NCBI RefSeq assembly: GCF_016031655.1
Contig: NZ_JACCHQ010000017.1
Location: 108,721-172,720, forward strand
Direction of reading: 5' to 3'
Length of the DNA stretch: 64,000 bases
From: Bradyrhizobium glycinis
Lineage (GTDB): Bacteria > Pseudomonadota > Alphaproteobacteria > Rhizobiales > Xanthobacteraceae
Positions 9,555 to 18,549 of this stretch are shown here, one piece after another. The notes under the pieces were generated by a model, which searched no databases, was not told the origin of the DNA, and saw only the letters and a list, made by a program, of their open reading frames with translations. The position numbers and the translations under genes were made by a program. How positions within the stretch are numbered: position 1 is the stretch's first letter; every line of letters starts with the position of its first letter.

Positions 9555-10280
9555 ATGTTTTCCGAGCTTGAAAACGAGTGCATAAACCGGGAAGTGGAAA
9601 GGCTGAATCTTCCCAACTCTCGGATCAAGCACTTCGCCCCGGCTAGCTACGCACAAGCCGGAGAAGACGTTATTCTAGAAGGAATGTTGGCTGCGAGACT
9701 CCGCAAGAGCCAAAGATCCTGGGAGAGCGTGTTCTATATCGAGATCGGCGCCAATCACCCCATCTCCACCTCGAATACCTATTTGATGTATAAGAGAGGA
9801 GCGCAAGGTGTTCTAGTCGAACCCAATCCTGAATTGGGAGCGCTGATCCGGACGGTGCGTCCGAGAGACGTTCTCGTGCCGTCCGTTGTCCTGCCTACTT
9901 CACGCGCCTCTGCCACCCTCTTCATCGGAAACGCTCATGAGTTGTCTTCTTTGAATGAAGCGCACATCAGGAGCTTCGGAGAGTTCGACGGCCTAGGAGG
10001 TGTGCGAGAGCATATCGAGGTGAGCGCTATAGGCATCAATGAGCTATTGACGCCGTATGCAAACAAAATCGATTTCCTGTCGATCGATTGCGAAGGATTA
10101 GATTACGATCTCGTCAAAGCCATTGACCACGAGCGCATCAAGCCTGCCGTAATCCAATGCGAGCCAAGTGAGCACTTTCTAGATGGCAACACGGCTCGCA
10201 TCATAGATCTAATGGAGAGCAGAGGGTACCGCCTTGCTGCCGTCACCGATCTAAACGTCATCTTCGAGAGATTGAGCTGA
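9555..10280 (+). CDS. FkbM family SAM-dependent methyltransferase
   Basis: A 241-residue protein with the FkbM methyltransferase pattern: YIEIGANHP (SAM-binding motif I, residues ~55-64), VLVEPNPELG (motif II acidic residue), and later DFLSIDCEGLDYDLV and VIQCEP, which are hallmark strands of the family. FkbM enzymes O-methylate sugars or polyketide-type hydroxyls; rhizobial members often modify surface polysaccharides or secreted glycans. The strong Shine-Dalgarno GGAGG supports ATG 9555. No glycosyltransferase or other partner lies nearby, so the acceptor is unknown. Confidence 0.9.
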   Translation: MFSELENECINREVERLNLPNSRIKHFAPASYAQAGEDVILEGMLAARLRKSQRSWESVFYIEIGANHPISTSNTYLMYKRGAQGVLVEPNPELGALIRTVRPRDVLVPSVVLPTSRASATLFIGNAHELSSLNEAHIRSFGEFDGLGGVREHIEVSAIGINELLTPYANKIDFLSIDCEGLDYDLVKAIDHERIKPAVIQCEPSEHFLDGNTARIIDLMESRGYRLAAVTDLNVIFERLS

Positions 10281-10369
10281 CGCAGCCACCGAAGGTGGGG
10301 CGGTACTAGGTGTCTAGTCCCGGAGTGTGGGGGAATCAGCCAAGCTGATCCCTCATTCCGGGAGGAATT

Positions 10370-10594
10370 ATGGGACAGATACTTCACGGCAGCGCCACGA
10401 CCACGTACGCCATCCGAGCGGCGATACAGCGATCGAAGGCTCCGCTCAAAGATCTAGCCGCGCAGCTCCGGACGAATATGCCGCGATGCAAGAGCGGCTC
10501 GTCGAAGCCATGGGCGAGGAGTTTCAGAGCCGCTCTGTCGTGCCTGGGCAAAGCTGCCAAATCAGTTCGAGGACGACTATGGAAGGAAAGATGA
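10370..10594 (+). mobile_element. IS481-type transposase remnant (N-terminal part only)
   Basis: The opening MGQILHGSATTTYAIRAAIQ closely resembles the N-terminal helix-turn-helix start of IS481-family transposases. After about 35 residues the similarity ends and the frame turns into low-complexity basic sequence, with no DDE catalytic core. A possible element end (TGTCTAGTCCCGGAGTG) lies about 60 bases upstream, near 10310. This is therefore a 5' fragment of an insertion sequence. The family assignment is from memory of the family start, not an alignment. Confidence 0.6.
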
Positions 10595-10785
10595 GCGGGC
10601 GAAAAGCGTTAGATACGCTTGAGGGCTCGTCGCGGTCTTCATCCGCACTGCTCCGCGTATTTTGTATCTTTGCGGCTTAGTGGCCCCCCAAAACGCTCGT
10701 CTCGCATCTCACGGTGTGTGTTTAGAAGCCGATCGACCGTTGCGGTGCAAGAATTCGGCACGCAATTTCGTAACGTCTCATCGTC

Positions 10786-10822
10786 AATCCATCAAATGCC
10801 AGCCTCCGGTATTTGATGGATT
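10786..10822. terminator. Perfect 12-bp inverted repeat, terminator-like or operator-like
   Basis: Arms AATCCATCAAAT (10786-10797) and ATTTGATGGATT (10811-10822) are perfect complements. The stem can be extended inward by a G-T pair and two G-C pairs, leaving a 7-base loop. The right arm runs into TTTTG, so it could end a rightward transcript, but no gene lies just upstream. It may be the end of a lost element or a regulator site for the operon starting at 11111. Confidence 0.4.
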
Positions 10823-11110
10823 TTGATCAGCGAAACGGGGGACTTTCCAGCAAAAGCTTCGGTAACAATTGGAAATAATAAGCAGATCTTCGTCGATCGT
10901 GCATCGATTGATGGCATACGGGGGAAAACCATGGCGTGACATTCACGTGCCGTGCTGATGAATGCCCAAACAGCGCGCTTCTCTTAATTCAACCAGTTGA
11001 TTGCTGTAGATCGCAACGAGACTGAGCGTCTTGGAGCTTGGGAGTGTCGTACGTCACGCCCGACCACTGGCCTGCAAACCACGAGTCTTGAGACCTGGAG
11101 GAGGTCGAAG

Positions 11111-11563
11111 ATGAGCATTGAACTTACAATAAACAAAAAATCTTACACTGTTGATGTCCCGCCAGAGACTCCACTGCTATGGGTACTTCGCGATGTAATT
11201 GGGCTAACAGGAACCAAATTTGGTTGCGGAATTGCCCAGTGCGGCGCCTGCACGGTGCATGTGGGCAGCGACGCGGTTCGCTCGTGCATAACAGCCGTAA
11301 GTGATGTGGCCAAACCAATTACCACGATCGAAGGGTTGGATGTAGATGGCAATCATCCGGTCCAGCGTGCATGGCGCGAAGAGCACGTTCCGCAGTGCGG
11401 CTATTGCCAAGCTGGACAGATCATGCAGGCTGCGGCGCTCCTCGCCGCGATCAAGAACCCCTCAGATCTTCAGATCAGTGATGCGATGGCCGGAAATATT
11501 TGTCGCTGCGGCTGCTACCAACGGATCCAGTCTGCAGTTCGCAGAGCGTCGAGGGGGGTCTAG
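11111..11563 (+). CDS. (2Fe-2S) small subunit of a molybdenum hydroxylase (isoquinoline 1-oxidoreductase/aldehyde dehydrogenase type)
   Basis: A 150-residue protein with two 2Fe-2S domains in the order usual for xanthine-dehydrogenase-family small subunits: a plant-type ferredoxin domain with the cysteine motif GCGIAQCGACTVH (residues ~37-49), and a four-helix domain with QCGYCQAGQI and NICRCGCYQRI. ATG 11111 is chosen because GGAGGAGG lies just ahead and the family begins at this point. It carries no signal peptide; it probably assembles with the large subunit (start 11566, stop and start 2 bases apart) and is exported with it. It passes electrons from the Mo centre to the cytochrome c encoded downstream. 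Confidence 0.95.
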   Translation: MSIELTINKKSYTVDVPPETPLLWVLRDVIGLTGTKFGCGIAQCGACTVHVGSDAVRSCITAVSDVAKPITTIEGLDVDGNHPVQRAWREEHVPQCGYCQAGQIMQAAALLAAIKNPSDLQISDAMAGNICRCGCYQRIQSAVRRASRGV

Positions 11564-11565
11564 TG

Positions 11566-13887
11566 ATGGACGTTCATGCACCGTCGACGTCGTCCAGCCC
11601 CAGCGTCAGACTTGAGAACGTTAGCCGGCGTCAATTTCTTCGCTCGACTGTAGCTGTTACGGCGTTTGCTGTAGCTGGCGAGATTTCCGGTTTGGGACCG
11701 GCCTTAGCGTACGAAACCGGTGGCGCGCAGATGCCGCATGGGACCGTCAACGATCCGCACGTGTTCGTATCGATTGACTCATCAGGTGTTGTTTCAATTA
11801 CCGCCCATCGTTCCGAGATGGGTACGGGAATTCGCACCTCACTTCCAATGGTGGTGGCAGACGAGCTGGAGGCCGATTGGTCGAAGGTCCGCATAGTCCA
11901 GGCGCCCGCGGATGAGCCGCGTTACGGCAATCAAGACACCGATGGCTCACGCAGTATGCGTCACTTCCTACAGCCGATGAGGCAAGTTGGCGCGGCGATG
12001 CGCCAGATGCTGGAGCAAGCGGCGGCTAAACAATGGGCGGTGCCCTTGTCAGAAGTTCAAGCTTCGAACCACGAGGTGGTGCATCGGCCGACTGGCCGCA
12101 AGCTGGCATATGGTGAGCTCGCGAAGGCTGCGATGGACTTGCCGACCCCGCAGTTGGAATCCCTGAAGTTCAAGTCTGACAATGCTTTTCGGTATATGGG
12201 GCACGGCAACGTTCCGATCTACGACTTGTTCGATATCACGGTCGGCAAGGCCCAGTACGGCTACGATGTACGATTGCCTGGCATGGCATACGCAGTGATC
12301 GCTCGTCCTCCTGTCGTCGGCGGCAAACTAAGATCCTTCGACGCTACGGAGGCGCTGAAAGTTCCTGGCGTCGTAAAGGTATTCGAACTCAAGGTTAGCT
12401 GGGCGCCGCCTGCCGCGTTCTCACCTCTTGGAGGGATCGCAGTGGTCGCGACAAATACTTGGGCGGCCATGAAGGGCCGAGAAGTCCTGAAGATCGATTG
12501 GGAGGACGGTGAGAACGGGGCTTACGATTCCGCCGCTTATCGGCAGCAGATGGCTGAAGCCGCGAACAAGCCAGGGCGCGTGGAGCGAACGCAGGGAGAT
12601 TTCGATAAGGCGTTCGCTGGCGCGACCAAGGTTCTATCGGCCGAATATTATGTACCGCACCTCGCTCAAGCATCGATGGAGCCACTTGTTGCGACCGCGA
12701 CCATTCGCAATGGCGAATGCGAGGTGTGGGCTCCGTTGCAGTATCCGTTCGGCGCGCGCGAAGCATTCGCCAAGCTACTCGAGTTACCGATTGATAAGGT
12801 CAAGGTGAACGTCACTCTTCTAGGCGGCGGTTTTGGCAGAAAGTGTCAATCGGACTTCGCGCAGGAAGCTGTACTACTCTCGAAGGCACTCGATGGCGCG
12901 CCTGTCAAGCTCGCCTGGACGCGAGAGGATGACCTCCATCATGGCTTCTATCATACCGTCACCTATTCGCGGTTAGACGCCGGAGTCGACTCGTTGGGCA
13001 AAGTGATTGCATGGCGGCACCGCTCGGTCGCGCCGACCCTGTTTGCGAATTTCAAGCCCGATCCGAAACGCGAGCAGGCTGTTGAACTGGGCTTGGGGCT
13101 TGCAGATGTCGCCTTGGACATTCCCAATGTGCGCGTCGAGACCGGTGAGGCGGCGGCGCTGACGCGAATTGGGTGGTTCCGATCGGTCAACAATATACCT
13201 CATGCGTTTGCGGTACAATCTTTCATAGGAGAGATAGCCGAGGCCTTGGGAAGGGATCCCAAAGAGGTCCTGCTCGAGATCATCGGGCCGCCACGAAAGC
13301 TTGAGCTTGAGAAACTCGGGCTAACCGATCCGCTTTGGAATTACGGCGACCCGTATTCAACCTACCCAATCGATACCGGGCGCCTTTCGAACGTGGTGAA
13401 CTTGGCGGCTTCGCGTGCGAACTGGGGAAGGTCTCTCCCCAAGGGAAGCGGGCTTGGAATCGCAGCACACCGAAGCTTCCTCTCGTACGTGGCGACAGTG
13501 GTCGAGGTGGGCGTGGATAGCCGAGGAAAGCTGATCATCCCGCGCGTGGAGACCGCGATCGATTGCGGCTTTGCTGTCAATCCTGAGCGGATTCGATCTC
13601 AGATTGAGGGTGCGGCGGTCATGGGGCTCAGCAATTTCATCGGGGAAGTTTCGTTCAAGAACGGCAGGGCCGAGCAGGGTAATTTTGATAATTACCCAGT
13701 GGCCCGCATCGACAACGCGCCGATGAATGTGCGTGTTCACATCGTTCCGAATGGTTCACACGTCCCTGCCGGCGGTGTCGGGGAGCCAGGCGTACCCCCT
13801 TTTCTGCCGGCGCTCTGCAACGCGATCTTCGCCGCAACAGGCAAACGTATTCGTTCGCTTCCAGCGGGCGATCAAATCCGCGTCTAG
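11566..13887 (+). CDS. Molybdopterin-binding large subunit, Tat-exported aldehyde/isoquinoline oxidoreductase
   Basis: About 773 residues from ATG 11566. Residues 21-26 read RRQFLR followed by a hydrophobic stretch and ALA, a Tat signal, so the folded Mo-cofactor enzyme is exported. The body is a xanthine-dehydrogenase-superfamily large subunit: GGGFGRKC in the pterin-binding region and GGVGEPGVPP near the C-terminus, whose Glu is the general base. The fused, exported architecture matches the IorB/membrane aldehyde dehydrogenase branch, which oxidises aldehydes or N-heterocycles and feeds a cytochrome c. With the PQQ alcohol dehydrogenase that follows, an alcohol to aldehyde to acid chain in the periplasm is the simplest reading; the substrate is not determined. 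Confidence 0.94.
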   Translation: MDVHAPSTSSSPSVRLENVSRRQFLRSTVAVTAFAVAGEISGLGPALAYETGGAQMPHGTVNDPHVFVSIDSSGVVSITAHRSEMGTGIRTSLPMVVADELEADWSKVRIVQAPADEPRYGNQDTDGSRSMRHFLQPMRQVGAAMRQMLEQAAAKQWAVPLSEVQASNHEVVHRPTGRKLAYGELAKAAMDLPTPQLESLKFKSDNAFRYMGHGNVPIYDLFDITVGKAQYGYDVRLPGMAYAVIARPPVVGGKLRSFDATEALKVPGVVKVFELKVSWAPPAAFSPLGGIAVVATNTWAAMKGREVLKIDWEDGENGAYDSAAYRQQMAEAANKPGRVERTQGDFDKAFAGATKVLSAEYYVPHLAQASMEPLVATATIRNGECEVWAPLQYPFGAREAFAKLLELPIDKVKVNVTLLGGGFGRKCQSDFAQEAVLLSKALDGAPVKLAWTREDDLHHGFYHTVTYSRLDAGVDSLGKVIAWRHRSVAPTLFANFKPDPKREQAVELGLGLADVALDIPNVRVETGEAAALTRIGWFRSVNNIPHAFAVQSFIGEIAEALGRDPKEVLLEIIGPPRKLELEKLGLTDPLWNYGDPYSTYPIDTGRLSNVVNLAASRANWGRSLPKGSGLGIAAHRSFLSYVATVVEVGVDSRGKLIIPRVETAIDCGFAVNPERIRSQIEGAAVMGLSNFIGEVSFKNGRAEQGNFDNYPVARIDNAPMNVRVHIVPNGSHVPAGGVGEPGVPPFLPALCNAIFAATGKRIRSLPAGDQIRV

Positions 13888-13973
13888 ACGCCAGACGTCA
13901 AACTCGATCGCGCTGAGCCGCGATTGAGCTCGAACATTAACAACAAAACAATCAGCCCTAGAGGAGTGAAAGA

Positions 13974-15761
13974 ATGTCCAAGGTAAGCAGGACAAGAGTT
14001 GGAGCTTGGGAGATCGTCAGGACGATCGTTGGGATTGGCTTAGCGGCAGGCGCGCTCGGGAGTGCGGCGGCGGCTCCGGATGAAACGACGGAAAGGCGGC
14101 TTCTCAATGCAACGCAGGAAACGAGCAACTGGCTGCATCACCACCGCGACTACACCGCTCAGCGTTATTCACCGCTGACGCAGATCAATCGCAATACGAT
14201 CAAAGGGCTGCACGTTGTCTGGACGATGGCTCTGGGTGGTATCGAGGGCGGCGGTATCTGGAGCCATGGTGGTCTGGAGGGGACCCCGATTGTCGAGAAT
14301 GGATTCATGTATGTCACCGATGGGTGGGGATCTGTCTACAAAATCGATCTCCACGGCGGGAATGGAACTCTTGTCTGGAAAATGGATCCAAAGACCGATC
14401 ACGACTGGGCTGGCGCGGTTGCTTGTTGCGGCGTCAACAATCGAGGCGCAGCGCTATGGGGCGATCTTGTAATCTCTCATACCCTCGACGGGCGGTTGGT
14501 CGCAACCAATAAAGACGATGGCAAAGTCGCTTGGGAGCGCAAGGTAGCCGATCCCGATAAGGGCGAAACGATCACTGGCGCGCCGTTGATCGTAAAGAAC
14601 TTCGCCATTTCGGGAGTGGCGGGTGCGGAGTACGGCATCCGGGGTTGGATCGCTGCGACCGACTTAAAATCCCAAAAGGAAGTTTGGCGAACCTATACGA
14701 TTCCAGGCAAGGGGGAAGCAGGCAACGAGACTTGGAAGGATGATCACGAATCGTGGAAGACCGGTGGGGGATCCACCTGGGTGACCGGATCGTATGATCC
14801 CCAAGCCAACTTGCTCTACTGGGGGGTCGGAAATCCTGGGCCTGACTTTGATAGTGAATACCGTCAGGGCGACAACCTATACACTAATAGCACCCTTGCG
14901 CTCGATCCGGACACCGGAAACATCAAATGGCATTTTCAGCACACACCGAATGATCCATTCGATTATGACAGTGTTGCGGAAAGAGTTCTCGTCGATCTCC
15001 CGATCAATGGAAAGCCGCGCAAGGTGGTTCTTGAAGCCGATCGCAACGGCTTCGCTTACGCGCTCGATCGCACCGATGGCTCTTTCCTTTGGGCAGCGCC
15101 GTTCGTGAAGAAGGTGACCTGGACCAAGGGCATCAACCCCGAGACGGGGAAACCGATCGAGTATGATCCTAGCAAAGCGGTACAGACCTATGATCCTCAG
15201 GCAACGCTGAACCGCAAGAACACGCACGTCACTATTTGTCCAGGACATAACGGTGGCAAAAACTGGCCGCCTACTGCGTATAATCCGGACTTGAGGACCT
15301 GGTACATCCCGGTCATCGAGAGCTGTGACGAGCTGGATAACAACGAGACGAAACCCGGCGATTGGAAGCCTCGCGAATTCTTTACAGGAGGCGGTCCAGT
15401 CGTGAAGATGCCAATAACAGGAAGTGTAACCGCCATTGACGCTATCACTGGCAAGGTCACCGGCAAGTATGAGACCAAGTACCCGATGCTGGGCGGGCTG
15501 CTTGCAACGCCTGAATTGGTGTTCGCTGGTCATCCATCCGGAGAACTCTACGCCCTCGATGCCAAGACATTGAACAAAGTGTGGGAATTCAATACGGGTG
15601 GCGGCGTCAACGCTCCTCCGATCACCTTCTCTGTCGACGGAAAGCAATATATTGCGATCCTCGTGGGACTCGGCGGCGCCTGGGACAAGTGGAATCTCGA
15701 TTCCACGAAAGGCCTGGAAAAGGTTCCCCCGGGCTCCATGCTGTATGTTTTTGGGTTGTGA
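13974..15761 (+). CDS. PQQ-dependent alcohol dehydrogenase (quinoprotein ADH)
   Basis: 595 residues; a signal peptide ends in the AAAAPDET region near residue 35. It shows the eight-bladed propeller pattern of methanol/ethanol dehydrogenases, with repeated W-docking stretches such as YTAQRYSPLTQIN. Vicinal cysteines CC (residues 151-152, AVACCGVNN), which form the disulphide over PQQ, are present, and RQGDNLYTNS holds the likely catalytic Asp region. There is no fused heme domain; the cytochrome c at 15827 is the likely acceptor. Ribosome site GAGGAG precedes ATG 13974. A xoxF-like (lanthanide) or exaA-like type is not decided here. The gene is in operon with the Mo enzyme. Confidence 0.95.
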   Translation: MSKVSRTRVGAWEIVRTIVGIGLAAGALGSAAAAPDETTERRLLNATQETSNWLHHHRDYTAQRYSPLTQINRNTIKGLHVVWTMALGGIEGGGIWSHGGLEGTPIVENGFMYVTDGWGSVYKIDLHGGNGTLVWKMDPKTDHDWAGAVACCGVNNRGAALWGDLVISHTLDGRLVATNKDDGKVAWERKVADPDKGETITGAPLIVKNFAISGVAGAEYGIRGWIAATDLKSQKEVWRTYTIPGKGEAGNETWKDDHESWKTGGGSTWVTGSYDPQANLLYWGVGNPGPDFDSEYRQGDNLYTNSTLALDPDTGNIKWHFQHTPNDPFDYDSVAERVLVDLPINGKPRKVVLEADRNGFAYALDRTDGSFLWAAPFVKKVTWTKGINPETGKPIEYDPSKAVQTYDPQATLNRKNTHVTICPGHNGGKNWPPTAYNPDLRTWYIPVIESCDELDNNETKPGDWKPREFFTGGGPVVKMPITGSVTAIDAITGKVTGKYETKYPMLGGLLATPELVFAGHPSGELYALDAKTLNKVWEFNTGGGVNAPPITFSVDGKQYIAILVGLGGAWDKWNLDSTKGLEKVPPGSMLYVFGL

Positions 15762-15826
15762 TCCGCTGTGAGGCGAAGTGGGCGGGGCTGCACTCGCCCC
15801 ATCCTAGATTGGTCCAAGAGGAAAGA

Positions 15827-16444
15827 ATGGATTTGAAGGTCGTGCGCCTGATCCAATGGGTAAACCGCGCGCTACGCGTTGGCATAGTTGGCTTGGTCGT
15901 GGGTGGTGGCTTGGCTCTTTTCGCGACAGGAGACTCTGCTTGGGGCGAAGGTGGCACCCCCATACCGGGACAGGTCATTAACGGCGCGCACCGCGCTCAG
16001 GATGAAGGGCAACGCATCTACGAAAAGGCAAATTGCGTAGGCTGCCACAAATGGCACGGCGACGGGGGCGGCGGCTATGGAGGCGCAGCGCTTTCGTTGC
16101 GAGGTACGCAGCTCAGTCGCGATCAACTCGTCGAGGTGGTTCATTGCGGGCGCCCGGGAACGGGAATGCCGCGTTTTGATCGCGACGCGTACAAGGACTA
16201 CGGATGCTATTCCGGAACCAAGGCTCAGGATTTGGGCAACAGCCTGCCTCCAGATGCAGCTACATTTCTCCGGCCGAAAGAAATCGAAAAGGTCGTTGAT
16301 TATGTTCTGGAGCACATCAAGGGGAAGGGACCGACAAGCTATCAAGACTGCATTGACTTCTTCGGAGACAGCTCGAGGGCCTGCGAGGTCTACAAGAACA
16401 GATCGATCGGCTCGCAAGCAACCGGAAAGGAAGCGAAGCAATGA
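15827..16444 (+). CDS. Class I c-type cytochrome, membrane-anchored or exported
   Basis: 205 residues from ATG 15827, preceded by AGAGGAAAG. An N-terminal hydrophobic segment (residues ~18-33) is a signal peptide or uncleaved anchor. One heme site, CVGCH (residues 70-74), and the likely axial Met in GTGMPRF are present. The heme domain is about 100 residues, followed by a tail with two more cysteines (QDCIDFF, RACEVY) that may form a disulphide. Its place next to the PQQ dehydrogenase and the Mo hydroxylase makes it the shared electron acceptor toward the terminal oxidase. Its stop overlaps the next gene's start (ATGA). Confidence 0.93.
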   Translation: MDLKVVRLIQWVNRALRVGIVGLVVGGGLALFATGDSAWGEGGTPIPGQVINGAHRAQDEGQRIYEKANCVGCHKWHGDGGGGYGGAALSLRGTQLSRDQLVEVVHCGRPGTGMPRFDRDAYKDYGCYSGTKAQDLGNSLPPDAATFLRPKEIEKVVDYVLEHIKGKGPTSYQDCIDFFGDSSRACEVYKNRSIGSQATGKEAKQ

Positions 16445-17094
16445 AACATCGACGACTGGCTTGGGCTTTGTCGCTATTTCTTCTTTTGCCCGCTTGGGAA
16501 AATGCGAACGCACGCGATTCGATCGCCTTACGCGACCTGAGTCTTGGGATGTCTGTCGCTGATATTCCGACCAAGGAATACATCAACCTCACTTGCGCCG
16601 CGAAAGAGAGTGTCAAGCTGTCGTCTTGGAACGACTTTCGGGCATGCCCGGCGGATGAAATGAGCTTGCACGGCATCTCGTTTCATTTCAACGATGAAGT
16701 CAATCAGCTTGCGGCTGTGAGCGACAAGTATGCGGGCACGAAGCTCGCCGGCCATCCTGTGTTGCTGAAGGGTCTGGTAGACAGCAGCGGCACGCTGCGA
16801 GGTATTCGGATCGACACGGATCCGAGCGCACGTCTCTTTTGGCGTAAGAAGGCATATCTCTTGGCACTCTCGGTGAGAGCTCGGTACGGCGAGGCAGGCT
16901 GGATTTGCCGAGAGCTGGCGTCTCGTGAAGATGAAAATCCGGTGGGCGGTCTACTTATCAAGGAACATTGCGAGAAGCGCTCAGAGCGGCGGCACTTGAT
17001 TTTAGTCCGAGAACTCTATCGCCGCGCCGACCAGCCGGTTTCGGATTTTGTCAATGCGACGCACCTCATCATTAAAGAGACTACCGACCCCTGA
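16441..17094 (+). CDS. Exported protein of unknown function, oxidoreductase operon
   Basis: 217 residues with a clear Sec signal (MKHRRLAWALSLFLLLPAW, cleavage after ANA near residue 24). The mature part is about 190 residues with five cysteines and no motif I recognise. Translational coupling with the cytochrome gene (4-base overlap) says it belongs to the oxidation system, perhaps as a periplasmic chaperone or accessory subunit. It is the last gene before the strong terminator at 17322. Confidence 0.8.
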   Translation: MKHRRLAWALSLFLLLPAWENANARDSIALRDLSLGMSVADIPTKEYINLTCAAKESVKLSSWNDFRACPADEMSLHGISFHFNDEVNQLAAVSDKYAGTKLAGHPVLLKGLVDSSGTLRGIRIDTDPSARLFWRKKAYLLALSVRARYGEAGWICRELASREDENPVGGLLIKEHCEKRSERRHLILVRELYRRADQPVSDFVNATHLIIKETTDP

Positions 17095-17321
17095 ACGGCA
17101 CCGTCGACGATTTAAGCAAAGTTTTATCTGGCTCTGTTCAGTGCCGCATTCCGGCAAGGAGTTTTCGTTGTGAAATGTCGAGCTGGCATTGTAGTTCGTC
17201 AGCACATGCAATGAGCTGGCCGACAGCGGCGACGCGCGTGCCCGACGCGCTGAAGCATACGGTTCCCGATCCCAACGAATCCGCTGGCAGACCGGACCCG
17301 TCTGCCTACCTCCCTCGACTT

Positions 17322-17359
17322 AAGCCGCTGTTGGAAAGGTCCAGCAGCGGCTTCTTTTT
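17322..17359 (+). terminator. Rho-independent terminator of the oxidoreductase operon
   Basis: Arms AAGCCGCTGTTGGA (17322-17335) and TCCAGCAGCGGCTT (17340-17353) pair with one G-T wobble around a 4-base loop, followed by CTTTTT. It is a classical intrinsic terminator 230 bases after the last gene of the 11111-17094 operon. Confidence 0.8.
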
Positions 17360-17460
17360 CACGTGAGGGCCAGGGTAGGCGCCGTCAGCCTGCTGCTCGC
17401 CTGCGACATCGTCCAGAGCCCATTTGCGGAGATCGGTATCATTGCATCCGTCAGAATATG

Positions 17461-18468
17461 CTAAAGATTCTGCGCTGTAATAGTGAGAAACTGGACTGGC
17501 GCAGTGCTCACGTCGACATCGATCAGTCCTAGGCGGTGAAGCACTGTGTCCAACGACCGGCGTGCCTGCGTTTCCGGCGCGCCGTCGATGCAGATGTCCA
17601 TCAATCCTGAGCGAAGGCACATTGCCGTGCTCTGAGTGAGCGCATGCCCGATCCAGAAGACCTTCGTAGGATGCGCGTTCAACGCCGCCGCAATCCCCTC
17701 CCTGCCGGCCCCCACACTATACAGTCCGATAACGCGATTGTCGTTACGCAGCGCTTCGGAGAGCCTCTCTGCCGAAAGCAGATTGTCGTCATGGCCAAAA
17801 ACGACGACATGGAAATAGGGGTTGCCATCCGCGTGCTCTATCAGATAGTCGGAGAAGCCGCGTATGCGCTCCCGATGCGCCCGGTAGGCCCCACTGTGGC
17901 ACATGGCGAGAACAGTGCCACGAATTCCGCGGAGCATGCGCGACATATAATACGCGGCGGTTCTTCCCGCCGCGTAATTGTCAATACCAATGTAGGGCAC
18001 ATCCTCGTCGGCGCTTCCCGTCAGCAACTGTACGACTTCCACTCCAGCCATCCGGGCTTGGCGAATGCTCTCGGTAATTTCAGGATGGTCTGGAGCCAGA
18101 ACAATCAGACCGGCTCGCCGAACAGGTGGTTTCGCAATATGCTGGGCGACGCCCGATATGTCGTCCTCGCTAACGAAGGTCCGGTGCACTAAAATGGCCG
18201 GATCCAACGAGGCAGATATTTGCCGAAAGATAGCGTTGAGGTCTGCATAAAAAACCTCGGCTTCCGGCCGAACGAGGAGCACCTCAATGCGAATGATGCC
18301 GCTGTGAGGCCTCAATCGCCGATCGCCATATTTTAGCTTTTTTGCGGCCCTGATGACTCTTTCGGCAAGCGCGGTCCTCACGCCACCACGGTCATTGAGA
18401 ACCCGCTCAACGGTAGCGGTCCCCACATTCGCCTCACGCGCAATGTCTCTGATGGTCGGACCACTCAA
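17461..18468 (-). CDS. LacI-family transcriptional regulator
   Basis: 335 residues. Residues 4-50 are the LacI helix-turn-helix (TIRDIAREANVGTATVERVLN) with hinge, followed by a periplasmic-binding-protein-like sugar-sensing domain (for example YIGIDNYAAGRTAAYYM). The recognition helix has VERVLN where most relatives have VSRVLN, which may change operator choice. It lies downstream of and on the same strand as the aldehyde dehydrogenase (18550) and the dehydratase (20090), so it probably controls their sugar-acid pathway. This member is closest in style to the LacI-like regulators with a wide ligand domain. Confidence 0.93.
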   Translation of the reverse strand: MSGPTIRDIAREANVGTATVERVLNDRGGVRTALAERVIRAAKKLKYGDRRLRPHSGIIRIEVLLVRPEAEVFYADLNAIFRQISASLDPAILVHRTFVSEDDISGVAQHIAKPPVRRAGLIVLAPDHPEITESIRQARMAGVEVVQLLTGSADEDVPYIGIDNYAAGRTAAYYMSRMLRGIRGTVLAMCHSGAYRAHRERIRGFSDYLIEHADGNPYFHVVVFGHDDNLLSAERLSEALRNDNRVIGLYSVGAGREGIAAALNAHPTKVFWIGHALTQSTAMCLRSGLMDICIDGAPETQARRSLDTVLHRLGLIDVDVSTAPVQFLTITAQNL

Positions 18469-18549
18469 ATGCGTGCTCCTTCGGCGTGACTTCGATCAAC
18501 ACGGCACGGGAGTCCGTGGCCTACTTGGTCTCTCGCTCTACCTGTAGGT

